A stretch of DNA of 42,577 bases from contig PLFE01000083.1 in the NCBI GenBank assembly GCA_003136675.1, positions 1 to 42,577 on the forward strand, read 5' to 3'. Shown here in pieces: positions 1 to 7,012 of the stretch. This stretch comes from Bryobacterales bacterium. GTDB taxonomy: Bacteria > Acidobacteriota > Terriglobia > Bryobacterales > Bryobacteraceae. A program made the translations under genes and the position numbers. The notes under the pieces are model-generated. The model did not search any database, had not been told where the DNA came from, and saw only the letters and a list, made by a program, of their open reading frames with translations. Every line of letters starts with the position of its first letter. Positions within the stretch are counted from its first letter, which is position 1.

Positions 1-18
1 CGCGCACAGGCGAAGCCG

Positions 19-254
19 TTGCTTGGCACTGGCCGGGTTGCTACGTTCCAGAACTCGGCGGTATTTTGTAGCGTGAAACAAACGGGAAGACCACGCTCGA
101 GAAGGCGCTATCCGCCATCGGAGTACAGATTTTCCCTGCTGATGGCCTCATCGGACAGGGGCGTCGAGATGGGATGGCTTGCCGCCCATTCGCGAAGGGC
201 GATTACGCGTTCCGCAGGAGAAAGCGTTGGTTTCGGCTCTTCAACTCGCTCTAA
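19..254 (+). pseudogene. Remnant of an XRE-like helix-turn-helix gene
   Basis: The segment reads as the end of a small HTH regulator split over two frames. Frame 1 (from 19) gives residues like GRVATFQN, resembling the recognition-helix end of XRE proteins. Frame 3 (87-254) gives KTTLEKALSAIGVQIFPADG and then GLIGQG, the typical tail of short XRE regulators (a TLEKAL helix, then a short strand). A stop at 69-71 separates frame 3 from any upstream start, so no intact gene exists within the window. The 5' part may lie outside. The family call is from pattern recall and is tentative. Confidence 0.33.
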
Positions 255-390
255 TAATAACCTGGAAATCTAAGGATAGCGGCAGGCCCTGTGCTTGTGC
301 GTGCGCAAGTATTTCGACCGCTGGCGACTCTTTTTCGGGAGCCGGAAGCTTGTCGAACTCGTTCAGCAAATTCGCAGCCTTTTCACCCAC
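241..390 (-). CDS. Short antitoxin-like (addiction-module component) ORF, probably truncated
   Basis: A 49-codon ORF starts at GTG 388-390 and stops at 241-243. It begins with helix-forming residues GEKAANLLNEFDKLPAPEKE, followed by SPAVEIL, resembling the N-terminal half of small addiction-module components whose usual length is about 65-75 residues. The usual acidic C-terminal helix (EELFLELD-type) is absent and the sequence ends in an unrelated tail, so this may be a frameshifted remnant. No toxin gene is visible beside it. It overlaps the end of the HTH remnant on the other strand. Confidence 0.38.
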   Translation of the reverse strand: MGEKAANLLNEFDKLPAPEKESPAVEILAHAQAQGLPLSLDFQVIIRAS

Positions 391-416
391 CTTTTAAACG
401 TAGCACCCGATGGTGC

Positions 417-605
417 CTAATGGATCTTGCCGGTGAGCCACACGCACAAAGCCAACAGCGCGGCCACACCGGCTAAGAGGCTGAAATGCTCCAGATGATA
501 GGGATATGGCAAAAGGAATGCGACGTTCAGCAAGACCAAGAACAGGTAAACGTCGAAGAGAACAAGCCCCCACGTTGGAGCGCCTCGTTTTACTGGCGTG
601 CGCCC
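417..605 (-). pseudogene. Small two-helix membrane ORF without a visible start codon
   Basis: Directly after, and in frame with, the TAA of the sigma-54 regulator gene, the minus strand stays open for 62 codons to a TAG at 417-419. It encodes a basic, Pro-containing start (GRTPVKRGAPTW), then two strongly hydrophobic stretches (LVLFDVYLFLVLLNVAFLLP and LLAGVAALLALCVWL) and a short GKIH tail. That is a convincing small inner-membrane protein. No ATG, GTG or TTG precedes the first helix in this frame; the first TTG lies inside helix 1. Either the start codon has been lost, a rare start is used, or it is a decayed gene. I know no family for it. Confidence 0.35.
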
Positions 606-1952
606 TTACCGGTCGCGGGTCAGCCCTAGCGCGCGAATGCGCTTATGCAGATTCGTTCGTTCCATCCCTAGCGCGCGTGCCGCTCCTGACACGTTCCACT
701 GGGATTCTTCGAGCGCGCGGAGCAGGTGCTCGCGCTCGGCGTGTTCGCGGGCTTCGTGAACCGTCGACTTCGTTCCGGTCTCGCGGGCCAGCCGGAGTTC
801 GACGGGAATCGCGGCGCGGGTGATGCGTTCGCCCGTGGTGAGGATGGCCATGCGCTCCACCATATTGCGCAGCTCGCGCGCGTTGCCGGGCCAGTGGTAG
901 TGCTCGAAGGCCTCGAACACCTCGGGCTCGATCGTTCGCGGACGGAAGCTGTTGCGGCGCGTGAAATCGTCCAGGAAATATTCCGCCATGGGGCGCAGAT
1001 CCTGCGGGCGCTCGCGCAACGCCGGGACGCGGATGGGAACGACGCTGACGCGATAGAAGAGGTCTTCGCGGAATTTACCCTGTAACACGAGCTGAGTGAG
1101 ATCGCGGTTGGTTGCCGAAATCACACGGACATTCACGCGGATATTCTGCTCGCCGCCTACGCGATGGAATTCGCCTTCCTGAAGCACGCGCAGCAGCTTG
1201 GCTTGCGAGCCGGCGTGCAGATCACCCACTTCATCCAGGAATAGAGTGCCGCCGTCGGCCAGTTCGAACTTGCCGCGGCGTCCGGCGGTTGCGCCGGTGA
1301 ACGCGCCTTTCTCATGCCCGAAGAGTTCGGATTCAATCAGCTCCGTGGGGATCGCGGCGCAGTTGACCTTCACGAATGGGCCGGCCGCAAAAGGGCTATT
1401 GGCATGCACGTGCTCGGCCAGCAGTTCCTTGCCGGTTCCGGATTCTCCGATCAACAGGACGCGCGCATCCGATGACGCCGCCATGGAAGCCTGCTCCACG
1501 GTGCGAACGAAGGCAGGGCTGGTGCCGATCATCTTCGGACCCGGTCCGACAATCTCGCGCAATTTCTGGTTTTCGGTGCGCAGGGCGGATTGCGCCAGCG
1601 CATTTTTCAAGGCAACGAGGACCTTGTCGCGGCTGAGCGGTTTTTCGAGGAAATCGAAGGCTCCGGCGCGGGTGGCTTCGACGGCGTCGGCGATGGTTGC
1701 GTGGCCGGAAATCATGACCACCGGGGCAGGAATCTCGCGGGCCTGCACCATGCGGAGGAGATCGATCCCGTTGCCATCGGGAAGCCGGACGTCGAAGACG
1801 AAGACGTCGGCTTTTCCCAGGTCAGGGAAAGTTTGGAATTCCTTCACGGATCGGAAGGCGTTGACGCTGTAGCCTTCACGTTCCAGAATCAAGCGCAGGG
1901 AGCGCCCGATATTCTCTTCGTCATCCACAATCAAAACGCGGCGCTGATTCAT
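606..1952 (-). CDS. NtrC/NtrX-type sigma-54-dependent response regulator
   Basis: Cytoplasmic transcription activator of 448 residues, starting at ATG 1950-1952, which overlaps the kinase stop (ATGA). A receiver domain (about 5-120) has the acidic pair D10/D11, phosphoacceptor D54 in FVFDVRLPDG and a K104-containing EKP motif. The AAA+ domain (about 140-375) carries Walker A GESGTGKE (169-176), the sigma-54-contacting GAFTGA loop (216-221), Walker B GGTLFLDE (234-241) and the arginine-rich FREDLFYR segment. A Fis-type HTH closes the protein (about 405-445, AARALGMERTNLHKRI). It should be phosphorylated by the adjacent NtrY-like kinase and activate RpoN promoters. Sigma-54-like elements occur at 5232-5248, 6972-6987 and 9928-9943. 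An upstream in-frame extension to 2042 lies inside the kinase gene and is not used as the start. Family certain; NtrX versus other NtrC-like identity is not. Confidence 0.95.
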   Translation of the reverse strand: MNQRRVLIVDDEENIGRSLRLILEREGYSVNAFRSVKEFQTFPDLGKADVFVFDVRLPDGNGIDLLRMVQAREIPAPVVMISGHATIADAVEATRAGAFDFLEKPLSRDKVLVALKNALAQSALRTENQKLREIVGPGPKMIGTSPAFVRTVEQASMAASSDARVLLIGESGTGKELLAEHVHANSPFAAGPFVKVNCAAIPTELIESELFGHEKGAFTGATAGRRGKFELADGGTLFLDEVGDLHAGSQAKLLRVLQEGEFHRVGGEQNIRVNVRVISATNRDLTQLVLQGKFREDLFYRVSVVPIRVPALRERPQDLRPMAEYFLDDFTRRNSFRPRTIEPEVFEAFEHYHWPGNARELRNMVERMAILTTGERITRAAIPVELRLARETGTKSTVHEAREHAEREHLLRALEESQWNVSGAARALGMERTNLHKRIRALGLTRDR

Positions 1953-3328
1953 GGGTGATGTTTTGGAAGGACAACGCGGAAGGCGGCTCCGCCCAGTTCG
2001 CCCGCGACGAGCAAAATGTCGCCGCCGGTGAGCAGCGCGCATTTGCGGGCGATGGAGAGCCCCAGGCCCATACCGCGCTTCTTAAAGGAGATGGTCGGCT
2101 GGAACAGAGACTTGCGGGCCAGATCGCTCAGGCCGGGGCCGGAGTCATGCACCTCAATGACCACGCGCTCGTCGTCCGATTCGGTGCGCGCCATGATGCG
2201 GCCGCCTTCGCCGGCAGCTTCGGCGGCGTTTTCCAGCAGGTTCACCAGGATGCTACGCACCAGGTCCTGATCGGCCATCACCGGGACGGCCTGCTCAGCG
2301 AGCCGAACGGCGTACTCGATTTCGGGATGGCTGCGGCGCAGGAAAGCAATGCGCTCTTCGACGACGGCGTTTATATCGAGCGGCTCCGGACACATGGGAG
2401 GCTCGGTTGAAAACTCGGAGAAGGCGCGAATGCGGCGCTCCAGGGATTCGACTTCGTCCACCACGATCTGGGCGGCTTGTTCCAGGAAAGCGCGCTGGGA
2501 TTCGAGCGGCCCATCGGAATGGCGGGCAACCATTTCCTCTACCGTCAGGCGGATGGGGGTGAGGGAGTTCTTGATTTCGTGGGCGGTTTTGCGGGCCAGC
2601 ACCTGCCAACTGGCGAGCTGGGTGAGGTAAACGAGGCGATCGCGGCTTTGCTGGAGTTGCGCGGCGGTGTTGTTGAAGGCGGCGGTGGCGATTCCGATTT
2701 CGTCATTCTGCGCAGGGTGCAGGCGAGCGGCAAAATTGCCGCTCGCCAATTCGGTGAGCCCGGAAGCGAGGTCGCGGATGGGTTTACTGACACGCCTCGC
2801 GACATAGGCCAAAACGGCGAACGAAGCCAGCCAGATAAAAACGGTGATTAGAATCAATGTGAAATTGAAGCCCCGGCGCAGGTCCCGCGAGCGCTCGACG
2901 TCCACCAGGGCGCGCGCGTCGCGGAATTCGCTGGAGATTCGGCCCAGATTCAGGCGCAGCGGTTTTGAAAAAACATCGATACCGCCGGGCCCACGGCGGA
3001 ACAGGAACAGTTTGTCCCCGGCAAGGGCGAATCGTTCGCTCTCGGTGCTGGCCCAAAAGTCCTGTTGCTCGGCGTCGAAATCGGGCGGAGCGACGGCCTG
3101 GGGAGCGGCGCGGCCGGCATCCGCATCCGCTTCCAACGACTCGCGCGAGGCATCATAATACTCGCGCCCGGCGTCGTGCAGGGACCGCGAAGTGGAATCC
3201 AGCCTTGCGATGGACGAGTAGCTGAGGCTGCGCTCCAGAAGAGAGGACGACATCCACAATGTTGCCGCGAGGGGAACGGCTGTGGCGGCGACAAAAATAA
3301 GCGTCAGGCGTGTGCGGAGGGTCTTCAT
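1949..3328 (-). CDS. NtrY-like membrane sensor histidine kinase
   Basis: A 459-residue inner-membrane kinase. TM1 is at about 8-28, followed by a sensor region of roughly 125 residues predicted to be periplasmic, then TM2 at about 155-178 and a HAMP linker (179-230). The dimerisation/phosphoacceptor box is WQVLARKTAHEIKNSLTPIR with H250, the wording typical of NtrY kinases. The ATPase domain (about 355-459) shows the N box (LVNLLENAAEAA), DSGPGL and GMGLGLSIA. No PAS domain separates HAMP and the H box, so it is shorter than proteobacterial NtrY. It overlaps the regulator gene by 3 nt and starts 5 nt after the stop of the DUF4390-like gene, so the two-component pair is co-transcribed with two envelope proteins. 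The ligand is unknown; the gene order suggests it senses an envelope state. Confidence 0.93.
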   Translation of the reverse strand: MKTLRTRLTLIFVAATAVPLAATLWMSSSLLERSLSYSSIARLDSTSRSLHDAGREYYDASRESLEADADAGRAAPQAVAPPDFDAEQQDFWASTESERFALAGDKLFLFRRGPGGIDVFSKPLRLNLGRISSEFRDARALVDVERSRDLRRGFNFTLILITVFIWLASFAVLAYVARRVSKPIRDLASGLTELASGNFAARLHPAQNDEIGIATAAFNNTAAQLQQSRDRLVYLTQLASWQVLARKTAHEIKNSLTPIRLTVEEMVARHSDGPLESQRAFLEQAAQIVVDEVESLERRIRAFSEFSTEPPMCPEPLDINAVVEERIAFLRRSHPEIEYAVRLAEQAVPVMADQDLVRSILVNLLENAAEAAGEGGRIMARTESDDERVVIEVHDSGPGLSDLARKSLFQPTISFKKRGMGLGLSIARKCALLTGGDILLVAGELGGAAFRVVLPKHHP

Positions 3329-3333
3329 CCGGA

Positions 3334-3939
3334 TCAGAATGCCTTCGAACGCAGTTCGGCGAATGAGTACGGACCGGCGTCGAGCGTCCAGTGAGGCTGC
3401 GCGGAGCCGGCGGGGCGGCTAAAGACTTCGACCAGCCGGGTGAGGTCGATGCCCGATCCGCCAATGAAATCGAGGCCTGTCTTCGAATCCTCGGCCCGAA
3501 AATCGAAACGAAGCCAGAAGGCGCGGTCCTGCGGCAGGGCGCTGGCATTGAGCGTCAGATTGTCGAAGACCCAGTTTTGGGCAGCTTCGAGGGTGAGGTG
3601 GGACGCGGTGCGCTTGTTCTGCTGCAAACGGATGACGGAGAATTTTTCCTCCCAGATGTCGTAGCTGACGGCGAAACGGGCAACGGACCGGGTTTGGACG
3701 GTCTGATTTCCGTCCACGGAAAGGCTGAGCTGACCGACGAAGGAGACCACCGCGCCATCATGCAGACGTTCCAGGGTTTTGCCGGTGAGAAAGGCGAGGT
3801 GCGGGGCGGCGATACGGAGATAATCGCCGTCGAGGCGCGCGGCAAGCTGCTGAGCACTGAGGGCTTTCGCGAGATGGAGACCTGTAAGCGGAGCGCCGAC
3901 AAGCGCGATCAGCCATTTCCTGCGCGAGAATTTCATCAA
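3334..3939 (-). CDS. DUF4390-like exported protein
   Basis: A 201-residue protein with a signal-like N-terminus (SRRKWLIALVGAPLTGLHL), then a beta-rich domain. The pattern TLERLHDGAVVSFVGQLSLS, later RFAVSYDIWEEKFSV, resembles DUF4390, in which a helix and a strand pair precede 'YRLSYHxLTRQYRL'-type strands. From recall, DUF4390 genes sit directly upstream of NtrY/NtrX pairs in beta-proteobacteria, and the same order occurs here. The ATG overlaps the stop of the Omp85-like gene by 4 nt (ATGA). An SRRKW segment could be read as a weak Tat motif. The function is unknown; a periplasmic accessory or input protein for the kinase is an inference. Confidence 0.75.
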   Translation of the reverse strand: MMKFSRRKWLIALVGAPLTGLHLAKALSAQQLAARLDGDYLRIAAPHLAFLTGKTLERLHDGAVVSFVGQLSLSVDGNQTVQTRSVARFAVSYDIWEEKFSVIRLQQNKRTASHLTLEAAQNWVFDNLTLNASALPQDRAFWLRFDFRAEDSKTGLDFIGGSGIDLTRLVEVFSRPAGSAQPHWTLDAGPYSFAELRSKAF

Positions 3940-5219
3940 TAGTTCATTCCAACCATAAACACGGGCTCTACCCGACCCTGCCGGAACGGAAACGCCAGAG
4001 CCAGGTTAAAGACGCTTTGCCGATAGCCGATGCCCATCGAACTACGAACTGGAGCGGCTTGTCCCTGATTCGAGAGCACACCCGCATCGTAGAAGACTTC
4101 GAGGGACGACGGTTTTTCCCAGGAGTTCATCCGAAAACTGTAATCGACGGAATTGTGCAGGATTCGGTTTCCTCCCAGTGGATCGATTTCATACCGGTTC
4201 CATCCGCGCAGAAGAGAACTCGTCCCGACCACGAAACGTTCGTAAAGGGGCGCGTTGCCGGATACTTCGCCCGCCAAGGCCTCGTCCGCTAGTGTACTCC
4301 GCCCGAGCTTCACGGAATACCGGGCGGCGGCGTTGTGCCGCGTGTAGTGGTAATCGCCGCCGATGCCGTAGGCGGAGCGGAGGGTGTAGCTGGCGTCGAA
4401 TTGCTGGGGCTCGGCAAAGCCTTCGATGGGGTTGGAATAACGAACGATGGCGACGATGGCATTGGCGTTGCGGGCCGAAATGGCGGGGTTTTCCATGTCC
4501 ATTTGCTCGAAGCTGACGCCTACGGTTACGGTAAGGGGTTTGGCGATCAGGAAAATGGCCTCGGGCTGAAGGTTCCTGCGCGAGCGGTAAAGGTCCGGCT
4601 GGGCCGGACCATCAGCCAGCGCGGTGGCCGGATTCCACTGCTCATGGAAATCTTCGATGAGGAACGCCGTGTGCAGCCGATCGCTACCGGCGTTGAGATT
4701 TTCGTAGGCCGCGGTGACGCCGGAGAAGCGCTCGGTGAGTTCATCGCCGTCGCTGACGAGCCCGACACGCACGACGTTGGTGCGAGCGATGGTGGTGGAA
4801 GCCTGCGCCTCGGCAGTCCAGCCCTGGTTTGAATGGTAGAGGAATTTCGGTACAGAGACGTCGAATTCGACCGAGCGACGCTCCGCCACGAGCAGAACGC
4901 GGACCCGGTCTGGAGTTGTGCCGCGCACGATATGCGGCTCGACGGAGCGGAGGTGGAGCTGTTTGCGGATTTCCTGCGCGAGTTCATCGAACTGCGCCGG
5001 ATCGAAGCGCGCACCGATCATGCTGGCCACCCGCTTTTTCAGCGACTGGGGCAACATCGGCTGCGCCTCTCCGGCGACTTCGATGCTCTCAACGGTGTAT
5101 CGGGAGTTAACGTTGTCTTCGGCCACCAGGCGCATGGATGGCTGCTGATTCCCGAATGAAACTTGCGGGAATAAGAAAGCCCCCCCAGCGACGAGAGAGC
5201 TTAGCAGCAGAAATCTCAT
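3936..5219 (-). CDS. Omp85-superfamily outer-membrane protein with one POTRA domain
   Basis: A 427-residue protein with a signal peptide (cleavage near residue 24), one POTRA-like module (about 41-116, YTVESIEVAG to VRVLLVAERR) and a beta-barrel. The barrel carries the Omp85 L6-loop motif as LLRGW (336-340), followed by DPLGGN (346-351), and ends in an aromatic residue (GMNY), as expected for a BAM substrate. It is much shorter than BamA (multiple POTRAs), so a small TamA/ShlB/BamL-like member is more likely than BamA itself. As the first gene of the four-gene operon, its start (ATG 5217-5219) has an AAGGG ribosome site. A palindrome, TGGCAC-N5-GTGCCA, lies at 5232-5248 just upstream. The exported substrate is unknown. 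Confidence 0.85.
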   Translation of the reverse strand: MRFLLLSSLVAGGAFLFPQVSFGNQQPSMRLVAEDNVNSRYTVESIEVAGEAQPMLPQSLKKRVASMIGARFDPAQFDELAQEIRKQLHLRSVEPHIVRGTTPDRVRVLLVAERRSVEFDVSVPKFLYHSNQGWTAEAQASTTIARTNVVRVGLVSDGDELTERFSGVTAAYENLNAGSDRLHTAFLIEDFHEQWNPATALADGPAQPDLYRSRRNLQPEAIFLIAKPLTVTVGVSFEQMDMENPAISARNANAIVAIVRYSNPIEGFAEPQQFDASYTLRSAYGIGGDYHYTRHNAAARYSVKLGRSTLADEALAGEVSGNAPLYERFVVGTSSLLRGWNRYEIDPLGGNRILHNSVDYSFRMNSWEKPSSLEVFYDAGVLSNQGQAAPVRSSMGIGYRQSVFNLALAFPFRQGRVEPVFMVGMNY

Positions 5220-5231
5220 GGTTCACCCTTG

Positions 5232-5248
5232 TGGCACGAGAAGTGCCA
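5232..5248 (-). promoter_or_regulatory. Palindrome resembling a sigma-54 -24/-12 element or an operator
   Basis: TGGCAC and GTGCCA face each other across 5 nt, 13 nt upstream of the Omp85-like start. On the minus strand, TGGCACTTCTCGTGCCA has GG and GC exactly 12 positions apart, as in sigma-54 promoters (TGGCAC-N5-TTGC), with one core mismatch (TGC preceded by G). The predicted start of transcription, about 5222, would leave a 3-nt leader and exclude the AAGGG ribosome site, which argues for an operator instead. Both readings are kept open. Confidence 0.35.
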
Positions 5249-5390
5249 GCCGCTGACAACCTTTAGCTACTACAACTTCGGAGAAACAATAGTGTGCCCG
5301 CCCGGCACAGGTGTTGGTAGGATTTGGAACCGGAACCTTCAGTAGACCTTTTGTTAAAGAGCGGTTATTGCCTGGAAGCACCCAAACGGA

Positions 5391-5783
5391 TCAAAGGACT
5401 TTGGCAAGCTCGGTCGCAAAGGCACTTTGCGGCTCCGCGTTGCGGTCCCTGGTCTTTTTGGGCCTTCGAATTGGGGCGGCAGCACTTCGAGAGTCGTTGC
5501 CGACGGCACTGGTTACGGGTTGTCCTTTGCCCTTGGTAGGTTGAGCAGGGTTCGCGCGAAGGAGTTTATCTTCGAGCGGCGCACGATCAAAACGACGTAT
5601 GATCGCCTGCATTTCATCTACGGTAGGCGCTTCCACAAACGCAAAGCCCTTCGACTCTTGCGTCTCGTGATTGCGAATCACTTTCACGGAATCTGCAACC
5701 AGATCCTCCGCGGTCAGCCATTGTTTGATATCGTCCGCGGTGACCCATGCGGGCAGATTACCTAGAAAAACGGTAAAGCTCAT
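5391..5783 (-). CDS. RRM-type RNA-binding protein
   Basis: A 130-residue cytoplasmic protein with a single RNA-recognition motif at about 2-80. RNP2 is VFLGNL (5-10) and RNP1 is SKGFAFVEA (44-52), with a beta-alpha-beta-beta-alpha-beta layout. The tail (about 85-130) is basic and low in complexity (KGKGQP, RRPKKTRDR), likely disordered and RNA-binding. Such single-RRM proteins are common in cyanobacteria and other bacteria and bind single-stranded RNA, but this one's target is unknown. It stands alone: the PEP-CTERM gene is 260 nt upstream, and downstream it is followed by the head of the Omp85 operon on the same strand. Confidence 0.9.
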   Translation of the reverse strand: MSFTVFLGNLPAWVTADDIKQWLTAEDLVADSVKVIRNHETQESKGFAFVEAPTVDEMQAIIRRFDRAPLEDKLLRANPAQPTKGKGQPVTSAVGNDSRSAAAPIRRPKKTRDRNAEPQSAFATELAKVL

Positions 5784-6043
5784 TCAGTTAGTTCTGTTTA
5801 CTCCGTTAGGTTGGGGTTTGGCACTCAAGAAGGCGGGTTCCGTTCTCTGCCAGCTTGATCGTAACAGAGCGCAGGAGCAATTCGCAAATGAAAATTCGTC
5901 CAAGTCGTTGCAAATGGAGATGAAAAGTCCCCTAAATCTGATGTGATCGCCGTAGCGCGGGACCCGAGATCGCTTGAAATTTGATGCGTACCGGCGCGGA
6001 AGGATTCACGCGATACGTCGAAGTGATGGTCAAGAAGCAGGCG
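5784..6043. other. Intergenic region with no supported gene
   Basis: This 260-nt gap separates the PEP-CTERM stop from the RRM start, both on the minus strand. It should hold the RRM promoter, but I see no convincing -35/-10 pair, terminator hairpin or RNA gene. Open frames run through its right half on both strands, continuing into the PEP-CTERM gene, but none has a recognisable product. Confidence 0.5.
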
Positions 6044-6745
6044 TTACCCTTTGGCGGGAACGCCTTGAGACCGGCGGCGCACGTAGAAAACGAGTCCACC
6101 GAGGCCACCCAGATCGAGGGCCCAGGTGAGTGGGGCGCCAGGCTCGGGCATTCCAAGGAATTCCTGGGGCGGTCCGCCACCCTGAGGGGAATAGACCGTG
6201 ACACCCGAATCCGTCGAGTAGGAAGGCGCGTGGGCTGACGCGTAGTTTAACCACGCGACGGCGTTATTATAATCGCTGCCGGAAAGGTAGCTGAGGGGGT
6301 TTCCTTTCGCTGCGGGATCGAAAATCTGCCAGATCGCAAACTGGATATCGCCGGCGTAATCCGACGATGCACAGGAAGTGGTTCCGGGCGGGCAAGTGGC
6401 TCCGCTCATCAGCTGCTGCGCGAGGTAGGCGGCCTGTCCATAGTCCGCCTGTTGGGCCGACGCGCTCAATCCCATGCGCGTCGACATCATCGTTGCCGCG
6501 TTGGACGAGACAGTTGTGGTGTTGGCCTTCCAGGTTTCTCCCACATACGAGTCATCCGTGAAGTCATCACAAATGATCGGCACATTGGCCTGACCGTTGA
6601 TGGTTGCGTAATAAGGGCCTACATAAACGCCAGCCAGGATATTGTTGCCCGCGCTGGTGAGGTCCATCGAGGCCTGCGAAAACACGCAAGGGGCAAAAGA
6701 AAAGAGTCCGATAATACCCAGATATAAAGGTTGCCGAATGTTCAT
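6044..6745 (-). CDS. PEP-CTERM-sorted secreted protein
   Basis: A 233-residue exported protein. The N-terminus is a signal peptide (LYLGIIGLFSFAPCVFSQA, cleavage near residue 25). The C-terminus is the tripartite exosortase signal: PEPG (about 200), a hydrophobic helix (LTWALDLGGLGGLVFY) and a basic end (VRRRSQ). Between them lies a Ser/Thr/Ala-rich body with ICDDFTD and a segment around AIWQIFDP, seen in many acidobacterial and proteobacterial PEP-CTERM proteins. Family knowledge: an exosortase cleaves at the PEP motif and the protein goes to the cell surface or extracellular matrix. No exosortase gene is in the window. A perfect 5+2+5 palindrome lies about 107 nt upstream (6852-6863). Confidence 0.85.
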   Translation of the reverse strand: MNIRQPLYLGIIGLFSFAPCVFSQASMDLTSAGNNILAGVYVGPYYATINGQANVPIICDDFTDDSYVGETWKANTTTVSSNAATMMSTRMGLSASAQQADYGQAAYLAQQLMSGATCPPGTTSCASSDYAGDIQFAIWQIFDPAAKGNPLSYLSGSDYNNAVAWLNYASAHAPSYSTDSGVTVYSPQGGGPPQEFLGMPEPGAPLTWALDLGGLGGLVFYVRRRSQGVPAKG

Positions 6746-6851
6746 CCCGCTTCGCTCCAGAAACTGTATGTTGCCCAGGGATCACGCGAAGATTACAACC
6801 GGGGCAACAGTCAGGGTATCGTCTTCGTAAGACACTGTCAACGGGTTTTTA

Positions 6852-6863
6852 GTACTTTAGTAC
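6852..6863. promoter_or_regulatory. Palindrome GTACT-TT-AGTAC, candidate operator
   Basis: A perfect inverted repeat with 5-nt arms and a 2-nt centre lies in the intergenic region between the divergent PEP-CTERM (minus) and ABC exporter (plus) genes. The size and symmetry would suit a dimeric HTH regulator, for example a NarL/LuxR-type one. A smaller dyad, TCTT-CGT-AAGA, is at 6822-6832. Which gene is controlled cannot be told. Confidence 0.3.
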
Positions 6864-6971
6864 GCTTGTTAGGTTGCGAGGCAGGTCGCTAAAAGACCCT
6901 ATATGGGAAGGCTAAGGGCCTACCCCACCTAAGTTGTTGATTCTGTGGAAATTGGAGCTGCTATTTTTAGA

Positions 6972-6987
6972 CGGCACTTCAGTTGCG
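6972..6987 (+). promoter_or_regulatory. Sigma-54-type -24/-12 promoter for the ABC exporter
   Basis: CGGCACTTCAGTTGCG matches the sigma-54 consensus TGGCAC-N5-TTGCA in the invariant GG (6973-6974) and GC (6985-6986), in the full GGCAC block and in TTGC; only the two outer bases differ. Transcription would start near 6998, 15 nt before the TTG start and just before the AGGAG ribosome site at 7000-7004, which is a workable leader. Confidence 0.5.
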
Positions 6988-7012
6988 AAGCGGGCTATGA
7001 GGAGCCCTGAAT

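Noticed and set aside
23..40. TGGCAC ... TTGC on the plus strand near the left edge as a sigma-54 site
   Set aside because: The distance between GG and GC is 3 nt too long for a -24/-12 promoter.
3936..5219. Identification of the barrel protein as BamA
   Set aside because: Only one POTRA-like module and 427 residues; BamA has several POTRAs and is about twice as long.
5304..5320. GGCAC-N5-TTGG at 5304 as another sigma-54 site
   Set aside because: The essential GC of the -12 element is missing and no plus-strand gene follows.
5981..6238. Plus-strand ORF of 85 codons and a competing minus frame (5932-6204) beside the PEP-CTERM end
   Set aside because: Neither matches a family I know; both overlap the well-supported PEP-CTERM gene and show no start-site signal.
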